Shown in pieces: positions 23,508 to 64,000 of a DNA stretch of 64,000 nucleotides. Source of the DNA: Chimonanthus salicifolius (lineage: Eukaryota > Streptophyta > Magnoliopsida > Laurales > Calycanthaceae); NCBI GenBank assembly GCA_013350335.1, contig CM023539.1:31048631-31112630 (forward strand). Reading direction: 5' to 3'. The position numbers and the translations under genes are program-made. The notes below the pieces were generated by a model. The model worked only from the letters and a program-made list of their open reading frames with translations, had not been told where the DNA came from and ran no database searches. How positions within the stretch are numbered: position 1 is the first letter of the stretch; every line of letters begins with the position of its first letter.

Positions 23508-23931
23508 TGACCCTTCTGTGTTGAGAGTGACCTGAATTCAAGACCTCCTGCATCTGAAATGGGTTATTACCCTCTAAGTCAACCCTCACGAGTTTTCAAA
23601 ATCACTAAATTTAATCATAATTTTTTTATATTTTTAAATCAGATTTTACACAAATTTTCTCTTTTTTTAGATAAAAATATGCTAATGTTGAATCAAATCC
23701 TTTTAACTCACAAAATGCTGTCTTAAGATCCTTCTTCTTATTTCTTTATTATTTTTGCACAAATTTTATTTCTTAATATTAAAATAAATCATAATCATTT
23801 AACAATTGAAAACTTAAAATTATTTAACATAAACTATCTCTATGAATAAATCAAAATTGTTTAATAAGCAAACAATCAGACAAATAACCTATCTCAAAAG
23901 AGTAAAATATTCACACCGTTTAATTTCTCCA
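23508..23931. other. Unassigned A/T-rich spacer
   Basis: Beyond LTR D there are about 420 bp of sequence, A/T-rich after 23600, with no recognisable gene or element end. Confidence 0.4.
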
Positions 23932-24131
23932 GGGCTGCGTTTGGATGGGGGGTAATTTTTATAGGGGTTACCCCTAAGTAGAGGTCACCCTTGAGTAGGG
24001 GTGACCCTTGAATTGGGATTACCCTTATCTTGTTTGGTAATTGTTGTGGTAAAGTAAACCTTATCCTAAGGGTAAAAAATCTTGTTTGGTAACTACAAGA
24101 AAGGGTAACTACAAGCAAGGGTAACCTGATA

Positions 24132-24167
<36 letters not shown>

Positions 24168-25914
24168 AATATAATTATAAATAATATTTATGAAGTAAAT
24201 TCTAATAATATAACTTATAATAATATTATCTAATTTCTATAAATTATTTTTCATAATTATAATTTAAAATGAACACTTGCATTCTAATATTAAAAATATA
24301 AATAAAGATTTTTTTTATATTACTATTTTAAATCTCAATAAATAAATAAAAAATATCAACATATCTCTTCATAAAAATTATAATTATTATTTTTTATATT
24401 ATATGAATTTAATAAAAATATTAATTCTCATAAAATTATTAATATGTTAGTTTATCCCTATTCAAGGGTAACCTTTATAAAAATTTACCCCTCACCCAAA
24501 TGCATCACTTTGAAAATGTTAAAGAATTTTTATTTTTATATTATATAGATTTAATAAAATTATTAATTCTCATAAAATTGTTAATATGTCAGTTTACTCA
24601 TACGTACAATTACTCCTACTCAAGGGTAACCCCTGTAAAAATTTACCCCTCACCCAAATGCATCACATTGAAAATGTTGCAGAAATTTTATTTTTATATT
24701 ATATAGATTTAATAAAAATTTTAATTGTCATAAAATTATTAATATATCAGTTTACCCCTACGTACAATTACCCCTGCTCAAGGGTAACCCCTGTAAAAAT
24801 TTACCCCTCATCCAAATGCATTACATTGAAAGTGTTACAGAAATTTTATTTTTGTATTATATAGATTTAATAAAATTATTAATTCTCATAAAATTGTTAA
24901 TATGTCAGTTTACCCCTACGTACAATTACCCTTGCTCAAGGGTAACCCCTGTAAAAATTTACCCCTCACCCAAATGCATCACATTGAAAATGTTGCAGAA
25001 ATTTTATTTTTATATTATATAGATTTAATAAAAAATTTAATTGTCATAAAATTATTAATATGTCAGTTTACCCCTACGTACAATTACCCCTGCTTAAGGG
25101 TAACCCCTGTAAAAATTTACCCTCACCCAAATGCATTACATTGTAAATGTTACAGAAATTTTATTTTTGTATTATATAGATTTAATAAAATTATTAATTC
25201 TCATAAAATTGTTAATATGTCAGTTTACCCCTACGTACAATTACCCCTGCTCAAGGGTAACCCCTGTAAAAATTTACCCCTCACCCAAATGCATCACGTT
25301 GAAAATGTTGACACATTTTTAAAATAATCTTCTAATAGAATAAATTGTTAATTACCCTAAAAGATATTATCATAAATCTCAAAATTTTCAGAGTTTTGAG
25401 ACCCTATCGAAATTTCGACAGAATCACCCCTTAAAAATAGAACATTTAGAGAAATACGTTTCAGAAAATTATATAATATATAATTGAAAAATAGATGAAG
25501 GCACGGGATAAATAGGGGAAAGGTTTCCTTAAAAAATAAAATATAAATAAAAAACTACTATTATTATTTTAAATTTCAATAAATGAATAAAAAATTATTC
25601 ATATCTCTTCATAAAAAAATATAATTTGTTATTTGGTGATATGAAATTTATCAAATGAAAATAATGGAGTGATTTTAAAAAAAATAAAAGCCAAGTACTC
25701 ACCAAAATAAATAAATAAATAAAATGTAAAAAAAAAAAAATTCATAAGCAAAAGGGGGGTAAGGAGGGAATGAATACCCCTTGCCCTATGGGGGTATTGA
25801 AAAAGGAGACAAGAGGGGTAAAAATTTGAATTTTTACCCCTCTCCCTTGTTACCAAGCGGGGGTAAGTAGGGGTAACTGGGGGTTACCCCCTTACCCCCA
25901 TCCAAACGCAGCCC
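23932..25914. mobile_element. TIR DNA element with an internal tandem array
   Basis: It starts GGGCTGCGTTTGGATGGGGG and ends with the near-perfect inverse, CCCCCATCCAAACGCAGCCC, a terminal inverted repeat of about 20 bp. The sequence next to both ends is rich in GGGGTAACCCC-like words. No transposase frame exists. A/T-rich flanking arms share a direct repeat of roughly 85 bp (about 24325-24410 and 25550-25635). I could not find a clean target duplication, so the superfamily (hAT, PIF/Harbinger or Mutator) is open. It ends 351 bp before the RABE1 start codon. Confidence 0.75.
24446..25315. repeat. Tandem array, about 157-158 bp units in alternating pairs
   Basis: The word CAGTTTA recurs in step at about 24588, 24746, 24904, 25062 and 25219, after a shorter first unit at 24446. 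Units alternate between two types (TTCTCATAAAATTGTT versus TTGTCATAAAATTATT before the word; GCATCAC versus GCATTAC after it), so the true repeat is a dimer of about 316 bp. Open frames here are only the repeat read through. Confidence 0.85.
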
Positions 25915-26265
25915 AGATATCCTTGATAATCTAATGGCCTGATCATAGCGGGACCCATTATCACATTCCTTCACGTTCCACCCTTCCCCTGCTTGAGCGC
26001 GTCAAATAAAAATAAAAATAAAAATTACAAATATATTTCTCTCCCTCTTTCTCTCCATCGAAAATTTTCAAAGTTCAACTACTGCTGACGTACCTCAGAC
26101 TCTTCTCCTTCATATCTCTCTCTTCTATATTTTTATTGTGTATATATAATATATATACACGTACATATTTCTAAATTTCTCCTTTTTATTCGTTCCTTCT
26201 TTGATTTCATCTCTTTTCGTTTTTTTTTTTTCATTTTTTGTTTCAAAGATATTTGTTGTTTATTG
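25915..26265 (+). promoter_or_regulatory. Presumed RABE1 core promoter and 5' UTR
   Basis: Only 351 bp separate the TIR element from the start codon. The stretch holds CT-rich tracts (about 26039-26057 and 26113-26125), common in plant leaders, and a TATATATAATATATATA segment (about 26141-26157) that could act as a TATA box. The exact transcription start cannot be told. An additional intron in the leader is possible. Confidence 0.4.
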
Positions 26266-57104
<30,839 letters not shown>

Positions 57105-58821
57105 AATGATTTAATTTTGAGAGAGGACATTGCCTCAGAGATGGATCTCATGGAAACTAACTTGTTATGATGGAGACAGTGATGCACAGGGGTGTTGGTA
57201 TTTTTCTCCTTATCATTCTTTTCAATTGCTTGTCTAGCGTGGCATGTAGTGTCTCAGCCTTTGAGGAATTTATATTTAATATAATATGATATAGACAACG
57301 ACAGTCTTTGGATTTTGGTTCACATTTACAGAATTCCTTCCCAACTGATGTGGCCATAAAACTGATTCGCCTTCTATAGATACGCACTGAAATTAACATC
57401 TGCATCTCCAAAATGCATATAATGGAGCTATGCACCATATAATTTTAAATTTCCAACTGCATTTGGAGCTACCTTGCACTAGCTAGATCCTTTCCATCCC
57501 CCATGATTGGAATTGAAAGATGTACTTCGCTTGAATGAATTTCCTTGGGATTTAAAGATGGTTTAGTTAGCTCAGCCTGAATGAATTTCCTTGGGATTTA
57601 AAGATGGTTTAGTTAGCTAAGCCTTTCAGTCTTGTGATGGATTAACATTGGAAGAATCAGTTTAGTACCTAAACATGGAAGTGGTAGTTGAAGTAAGCTT
57701 AAACAAGTTCAACCCCTATAGAAGGGTCAAAGGACTCTTGTTCGCTCTTGATGGGAATGCACAGCCCAAAACTTCGTGAATGTAGATCTAGTTAGGTCTC
57801 CTCATTAATGTTGCTACTCTTCATGGTGGGCTTTCTTTTTCACCTCACCCCATCTTTAACATGGTTCACCTTAACTAGATTTTCTTAGAATTTTTTTCTA
57901 TATCAATTCTTAGTTTAGATCATTTATAGTACCAATTGGCTGTTCTAGCTAATATGAATTATCAGCTACTGATATATAATCAGAAAATCTGACAAATAAT
58001 ATATAATGTGTTTATGTATGTATAATATATATTTATTTAATATCTTTAGGAGTCTGACTGACCATATATATTGGCGCATTGGATGGATAACAATTCATTT
58101 TTTTCAATAAGCTCACTTGACAAAATTAATCTCCTCCTATCCAAACATGCACAACACTCCAGAGTTAAATAACCTCCCTTAATGCCTGTCATTCTTCCTC
58201 TGTTTACAAAATCTGATTCTTTTAGTTGTGTTTTTGTTGTTTGTTTTTTTGTTAGAAAACTTTATTTAATTAATTAAGGACAGAAACAGAATACATCTTA
58301 CATTAGACTCAAGAGTACAAAAGAAGCCACTGAGGCCTGCTGGGCTCATTTACATTTCAGTCCTCAGGTAAAGGACTGGAGCAACAGTGTCAGACGGAGG
58401 GAAGGAAAATCACCAAACCATCCGTATTGGTGCTGATGCCCAACTATAAACAGGAAGGTGGACAAAACACATTCAGAGGAGGGAACCCATGTAGCTGTTG
58501 GAGGAAAGATTAAAATTCAAATCACAAAATCAATCACACAAGAGACACATGATTTATGTGGTTCGGCTAGAATGTTTACGTATACAGAGTGAGATCAAAT
58601 CAACTATGAAGAGCAAAGTACACAGGATTACAAGGGGCTATCTTTCTCTCTTTCTCTTGGTTTTTCTCCTCTCTACAATACACAGGCTTACCACAATAAA
58701 CAGAGAGAGATACAAGCAAATTAGGACCTAAGTTACGGGCCTGAACCCAAAAGACAGTCTAGGCCCAATGTGGGGCTGGCCCACAACAGTAGCAGCCCAC
58801 AAGCATTGTGCATAACTGCAT
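57105..58821 (+). other. RABE1 3' region and intergenic sequence
   Basis: The first few hundred bases should hold the RABE1 3' UTR; no single poly(A) signal stands out. A 46-bp unit is duplicated in tandem at 57532-57577 and 57578-57623. Sequence from about 58245 (AAAACTTTATTTAATTAA) resembles a LINE 3' end on the minus strand, and TTTATGTGGTTCGGC at 58554 resembles words in plant LTRs. Neither can be bounded. Confidence 0.4.
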
Positions 58822-60869
58822 CAGGGGTCAAAATATCGGCCGATACTGTGCGTATCGGCCGATATAATTCGGTTTTTCAACCACCGAATTATATCGGCCG
58901 ATACGTATAGTATCGGCCGTACAAAAAAAAATTCGGCCGATATGTCCGAATTTTTGACCGAATTATCGGTCATCATATCGGCCGAATTTTAAAAATTCGG
59001 TTTTTTATTTTTTATTTTTAAAAAAAAAACTTTTTTTTTCATAATAAATATCGGCCGAGATGACCGATATATCGGTCCAAATCTCGGCCGAATCTGGGCC
59101 GAATCGGCCGTTTTTCCCCCCTGAAAACAGTAAATCTCGGGCCTGGGCCCAACTCAAGTTCGGCGATATTTTGCTGAGATATCGGACGATATCTCATGTC
59201 CGATATATCGGGCGAGATCTCGGACGAGATCTCACCTGTCAACCAATTTCTCCCCATCACATCTCTGTGTACAGCGGACTGCAGGATTCGGCTGGTCCGG
59301 CATGCCTGAATATTTTATTATTTTTTTTAAATCCAAAAAATCGAACCGGTCCAATTTTTTCCTATAAATACCATTCACCTACATCTAAAATTTCACACCT
59401 TATTTTCAAAGAAAAAATCAGATTTTACTATGTATCTTTCAAAAAAATTGCACTCTTCATTACTTGATTTAAGTAAGTTCTAAACGACCCGGATTTGTTT
59501 GAAACCGAACGATCCAGACCGTTCAAAGGTTTCTTCATTTACAGATCTACTGATCTTGTAAGTTTTGTAATTTATTTCGATTTATCTGTATTTTATTTTA
59601 ATTTTTTTAGCCAAAAATAACATAAAAGAAGTTAAAAAATGCTTGAAGTTAAATAAGATATGTAGTAATAAAAGCTTTATATAGGTATTATAATTTTTTT
59701 TCCATCTTAATGTATCTGTAGTTAGTTTTTGTGTACTTTGTTAGTTACTATTTTTTTTCATTTTTGTTAACTATTTCAACATAAAATAGCATAAATGAAA
59801 AAAAAAGTTAGAAAATGATAATACCTATAAAATAATAGATGAACATTTTTCATTTGCTCTTAGTTACTGTTACTAACATGTTAAAATTTACAGCAACATT
59901 TTTTACATTCACTTACTCCTTATTTTAATTATTTCATTATTATCTATGGACTATGATATATAAATGTTAGTAAATGGTAAAACCTATAAAATAATACATG
60001 AAATTTTTTTATTTTTTGTTATTTAATGTATACTAACTTCTTTTACAGGGATGAAATTTTTTCCTTTTATTTTATTTCTTTTTGTAATTATTTCATTATT
60101 ATCTATGGACTATGACATATAAATGTTAGAAAATGGTAAAACCTATAAAATAATACATGAAATTTTTTTATTTGCTGTTATTTAATGTATACTAACTTCT
60201 TTTACAGGGATGAAATTTTTTCCTTTTATTTTATTTCTTTTTGTAATTATTTCATTATTATCTATGGACTATGACATATAAATGTTAGAAAATGGTAAAA
60301 CCTATAAAATAATACATGAAATTTTTTTATTTGCTGTTATTTAATGTATACTAACTTCTTTTACAGGGATGAAATTTTTTCCTTTTATTTTATTTATTTT
60401 TGTAATTATTTCATTATTATCTATGGTCTATGATATATAAATGTTAGAAAATGGTAAAACCTATAAAATAATACATGAAATTTTTTTATTTGCTGTTATA
60501 TAATGTATACTAACTTCTTTTACAAGGATGCAATTTTTTCCTTTTATTTTATTTCTTTTTGTAATTATTTCATTATTATCTATGGACTATGATATATAAA
60601 TGTTAGAAAATGGTAAAACCTATAAAATAATACATGAAATTTTTTTATTTGCTGTTATATAGTGTATACTAACTTCTTTTAAAGGGATGCAATTTTTTCC
60701 TTTTATTTTATTTCTTTTTGTAATTTTCACCATTTTATTACTATTTATATAATTTCCCACTATCGTAACTTCAAAAATATATTAGAAGATGTAAATGTCC
60801 GATATTTTATGAAAAAATTACATATTCAATAAGCTCATAATTTTCTGCATTTGCTGTAATTTTTTTGGA

Positions 60870-60901
<32 letters not shown>

Positions 60902-61007
60902 CGGGGAGGAGAGAGAAAAAGTTCGGCCGATATATCGGCCGAACCGATATATCGGCCGATATGAAAAATCGGCCGGGATAACGGCCCGGCCGATTTTTTT
61001 ACCCCTG
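58822..61007. mobile_element. Non-autonomous hAT element with ATCGGCCGAT palindromes
   Basis: The ends are CAGGGGTCAAAATATCGG and the inverse of CAGGGGTAAAAAAATCGG, flanked by the perfect 8-bp duplication AACTGCAT (58814-58821 and 61008-61015). Both subterminal regions (58835-59260 and 60920-61000) are packed with ATCGGCCGAT-type palindromes. The middle is A/T-rich and holds a 159-bp tandem array. No transposase is encoded. Confidence 0.92.
59925..60735. repeat. 159-bp tandem array inside the hAT element
   Basis: TACTAACTTC recurs exactly every 159 bp at 60031, 60190, 60349, 60508 and 60667. Each unit includes ATTATCTATGGACTATGA and AAACCTATAAAATAATACAT. The first and last units are partial or more diverged. 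About five units. Confidence 0.9.
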
Positions 61008-61025
61008 AACTGCATATGCTATTCA

Positions 61026-63108
61026 ATGAGCCACGAAGCAACTCATCTTCATCAAACTCTGTTATCGGCCAACACGCTGTTGAAACGTATCGTTGTGTTT
61101 TCGTTAGGTGAGAATTGCCGATACAGGCTGTATCATCGACTGGTATATTTTAAAAAAAATTGACTGATTTTCGAGTTTCTTTCACGTTTAAAAGATTTTA
61201 AAAGCAAGGTATTCAATTTTAGAGTTATTTTGAGTTATCTTCATTAATTTTTTTTGAGTTTCAACATTAAGATAATCTCAAATTTTGATTTTTTTGTGAA
61301 AATTCCTTAATAAAATGATATCCAACACTAATAGAATTTATTGCAGTGGATTAATATCATTCACATAGTTTGTAGGGTGTTTATGTAATTTTTAAAGGGT
61401 TTTTTTTTAATTTTTTGATAAAAGTTAGGATTTTTAAGATATTTTTCACTTTTAAGTTTCTTGTAAAAAAAATCGAATGAAATGATATACAAATATTTTT
61501 ACAATTAAATGAAGAGTCTTAAATTTGATTGGTAGAGTTTTTACGGTCTTTATGTAACTTTTTTAATATCATGTATTTTCACAAATTTCATAAATTTTTA
61601 CAATTAATTGTAATAGAAACATGTCAGCAGGGGTCAAAATCTATGATGATATGCATAATATCGACCAGAGATAAAAAAGTTCGTACAGATATCGGCCAAT
61701 TTTTATTTTTTATTAAAAAAAAAAAATATCGGTGTAGACCCAGTCGATATCTCAGCCGATATTTATATTTTTAAATTTTTTTTAAAAAAATAGCCTTCTT
61801 TATTTTTTTAAATGAATTTTTTCAAAAAAAAAAAAAAACCACCAAGATTTTCAAAAAAAAAAAGGAAATTGATCTCGGCAGAAAATTCAGCCCAGCCGAA
61901 TTTTCGACCCTTGCGTGTCAGTAGGGGATATTTGAGAACATGAAATTCATATTAGGTGTTTCTTCATATTGATTTTTTAGTAAAAGTTTGAAAACATATT
62001 GAAATTTTGATTTTCAATAGTCTAAAATTCTATAAAATGACCGTTACATTTTAAAAAAATATATGTTCACTCTAGTTTTTTCATTTTTTTTTTTATTTCA
62101 GTATTTTTTTTTTAAAGAAAAAGTAGAGAGACAATCGTGTTATCGATGCCCTCGTATCAGTGATGCATATTGGGCCTCTTTTTCACCCCTAGATGTAGGC
62201 ATGTTGTCCATTGAGGATGAAGCAAAGCACTCAGTTGAATCCTTTGCCAAGTGGGTGGTAAGCCATTTCACTTTTGTAATTCGTCATGAGAATTAGAGCG
62301 GACACTTTCCACAGGCTGGAGGGTGTCACCCTAAAAAATTACTGTCTTGAATCTTAAAGGGAAGGCACATAGCAGTACACCCCGCAAAAATTGACTCAAC
62401 TTGATTAACCAACTTTACTCAAATTGATCCGTTTTGATAAATGATCTGAACCGACTTGCCACATTCAATAGATGATCTGATCATAATTGAATTCATTTAT
62501 AAATAAGTAGACTCGATCCGAACTCAGAAATAAATGGGTAGACTTGAGTAACCTATTATTATCAAGCACATTGAACTATACAAGGTCTATATTCGTTTAA
62601 AGGATATTGTAAGAAAAGTTTCCTTAACTAGGTAAATAGGTAAATTCGGCTTAAACTCAATCCGAATCAAATTCAAAACAGACCGAAACTGACTACGCCT
62701 GTTTAACAAGACTAAAAATGAGCTGGGATCAATATAAGCATACTAGTTAGCTTTGAATAATCCAAGCCTTGTTGGGATCCAGATTTTATTGAAAGGGCTG
62801 ATGTTGAATAGGAGGCTAGGATTGGAGCATATTTTAGTTGTCTTGTTTGAAAATTTTGTATGTTTTAAGAAACTCTCTATATAAGGCTAGCATTGTATAT
62901 AATCTCATCCATTTTTAATACACTTTATACTACTCCAATATAAATAAAACAACTATTTTAGAACAATTTCAAAATCCATATAAGACAACTAATTTAGAAC
63001 AGAGGAAGTATTATTCTTGACTCTACAAATATGCCTGAAATTTACTCGTCTTGATATGAATGAATGCAGCTGGTAAATGAAGGGAAGCTGGTTTGGAAGG
63101 CAAAATAG
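61026..63108 (+). CDS. Tentative small three-exon gene, 61 residues, function unknown
   Basis: Three stretches join in frame: 61026-61107 (82 nt), 62193-62257 (65 nt) and 63070-63108 (39 nt), giving 61 codons and a stop. Donors are TTAG|GTGAGA and GTG|GTAAGC; acceptors are TTTTTCACCCCTAG and GAATGCAG. An in-frame stop lies upstream of the ATG across the hAT site. The product would be mostly helical-looking, with SIEDEAKHSVESFAKWV in exon 2 and LVNEGKLVWKAK at the end. I recognise no family. The hAT element lies 18 bp upstream of the ATG, a short hAT is in intron 1 and a MITE in intron 2. It may also be the tail of a larger gene, a fragment, or chance. Confidence 0.35.
61628..61913. mobile_element. 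Short hAT-type MITE
   Basis: It starts CAGGGGTCAAAAT and ends TTTTCGACCCTTG, with the near-perfect 8-bp duplication CATGTCAG/CGTGTCAG (61620-61627 and 61914-61921). ATCGGCC and CAGCCGATAT words near the ends relate it to the element at 58822-61007. It is 286 bp with poly(A) and poly(T) runs inside. Confidence 0.75.
62832..63010. mobile_element. Stowaway-type MITE, truncated
   Basis: It aligns with 63680-63878 from ATTGTTTCATTTG-like sequence through AACTCTCTATATAAG and CTACTCCAATATAAAT to GAACAGAGGAAGTA. The left end is degraded and lacks the CTCCCTC terminus. Confidence 0.75.
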
Positions 63109-63110
63109 AT

Positions 63111-63677
63111 TGCCAGACAAACCTAGACAGTAAGCAGTTTGTTGAAAGTTGGTCTAGTCTATTGTTTCTTCGTCTCGATTACAGATTTTGCATATAGGGT
63201 CCAGGCCTCTGCAAATACCTCTAAAACAGTAAGTCTCTTCTACTTGCATTTACAAAGGAAGAATATAATGCCTTAATCTTCCACAGTCATTTTCATGGGA
63301 AAACAGGGCCAAATTGCTTATGATGCAATGCTTGTTTAACATCTTTAATGACAAGTAAACAACAAAATTTTAATCTAAACACACTATTAACTCCTCTACA
63401 AAGATTTTAATGTAACCACACTATTAACTCCTAACAAATAAAATGATTCGATAAATTAGTAAAGAAATGAGATATCAATGCATTGCTTAAGAGTAAACCT
63501 TGATTTTGGTTTTTGGTTTTTCATCGAAATAAAAATTCTGGTCATTTGGGTAACCAAAAATATTAGCAAAAATGTCACTCATATACTCATATCATTTATT
63601 TCTACGAGAATTTGCTAATTTTTTAAAAAAACTGAAAAAAATTCAATCATTTTAACTCCCAATCCCTTCAATAGTCA
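63111..63677 (+). other. Unassigned sequence
   Basis: A/T-rich sequence with the repeated word CACACTATTAACTCCT (63380 and 63417). No gene is seen. Confidence 0.4.
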
Positions 63678-63679
63678 TA

Positions 63680-63878
63680 CTCTCTCCGTTCCATTTTAAT
63701 TGTTTCATTTGAAACATTTGTAATTTTTAAAAAACTCTCTATATAAGACTAGCACTCCATGTCTCTATGTGATCTCATTTATTTTCAACACACTTTATGC
63801 TACTCCAATATAAATGATACAACTATTTTAGGACAATTCTAAAATCCATATAAGACAACTAAATTAAAACAGAGGGAA
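63680..63878. mobile_element. Stowaway-type MITE
   Basis: It begins CTCTCTCCGTTCCATTTTAA and ends ...AAAACAGAGGGAA, with TA on both sides (63678-63679 and 63879-63880). Its reverse complement aligns with the MITE at 37553-37741 along the whole length. Confidence 0.85.
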
Positions 63879-64000
63879 TATATTTTAACATGACACATAT
63901 CCGAAGTTGAACTGATATCAAGGATAAAAGATTTGATGTGTCGATACGAGGAGCCATTTCATAATTATATCCCAACAACTTAAAAACCCAATATTGTTGT

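Noticed and set aside
24446..25315. Regular repeats that could suggest a CRISPR array
   Set aside because: Units are long (about 158 bp), fully repetitive without unique spacers, and lie inside a plant TIR element.
59925..60735. 159-bp array as centromeric satellite
   Set aside because: Only about five units, entirely inside a hAT element with a clean 8-bp duplication.

Overview
This window is nuclear DNA from a flowering plant with a transposon-rich genome. The evidence is a plant RabE-type GTPase gene with GT-AG introns, Sirevirus-like copia elements, a TRIM element, Stowaway-type MITEs, tRNA-derived SINEs and a chromodomain-bearing gypsy element. I see nothing bacterial or organellar, and the species cannot be named from this sequence.

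One gene is certain. A RABE1 (Rab8-like) gene on the + strand runs from 26266 to 57104 in eight coding exons and encodes 216 residues. All splice sites are GT-AG and all G-box motifs are intact. Its first intron is about 25.6 kb and holds most of the mobile elements between 26.5 and 51.6 kb. Intron 5 (3.35 kb) holds a Sirevirus-like LTR. A second, tentative gene of three exons (61026-63108, 61 residues, no recognised family) follows on the same strand.

Left third (1-23.5 kb): a nest of retroelements. LTR A (3654-5558) and LTR B (18567-20500) are direct copies of one Sirevirus-like LTR, and a third copy, D, lies inverted at 21716-23507. LTR A has a polypurine tract on its left and a primer-binding site on its right, so it serves two internal regions. 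The A-B internal region was hit by a hAT element (5843-6935) and by a TRIM (from 7636). The TRIM was in turn hit, five or six bases before its end, by a gypsy element (8157-15897). The gypsy coding region is inverted relative to its own termini.

Middle: a 2-kb TIR element (23932-25914) ends about 350 bp before the RABE1 start codon and carries a dimeric tandem array that resembles its own ends. Intron 1 then holds LINE pieces; a deleted chromovirus inside one LINE (29269-33232, duplication ATATG); a copia element (34750-40438, duplication TAACT) carrying a Stowaway-type MITE; a solo LTR (41198-42343, duplication CTAAC); two SINEs; a doubled foldback element (46649-47673); and a 3.3-kb hAT element (48274-51600, duplication ATTGGTAC).

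Right end (57-64 kb): a hAT element with a 159-bp tandem array (58822-61007), a short relative (61628-61913), two more Stowaway-type MITEs and the tentative small gene. No tRNA or rRNA gene and no CRISPR array was seen.
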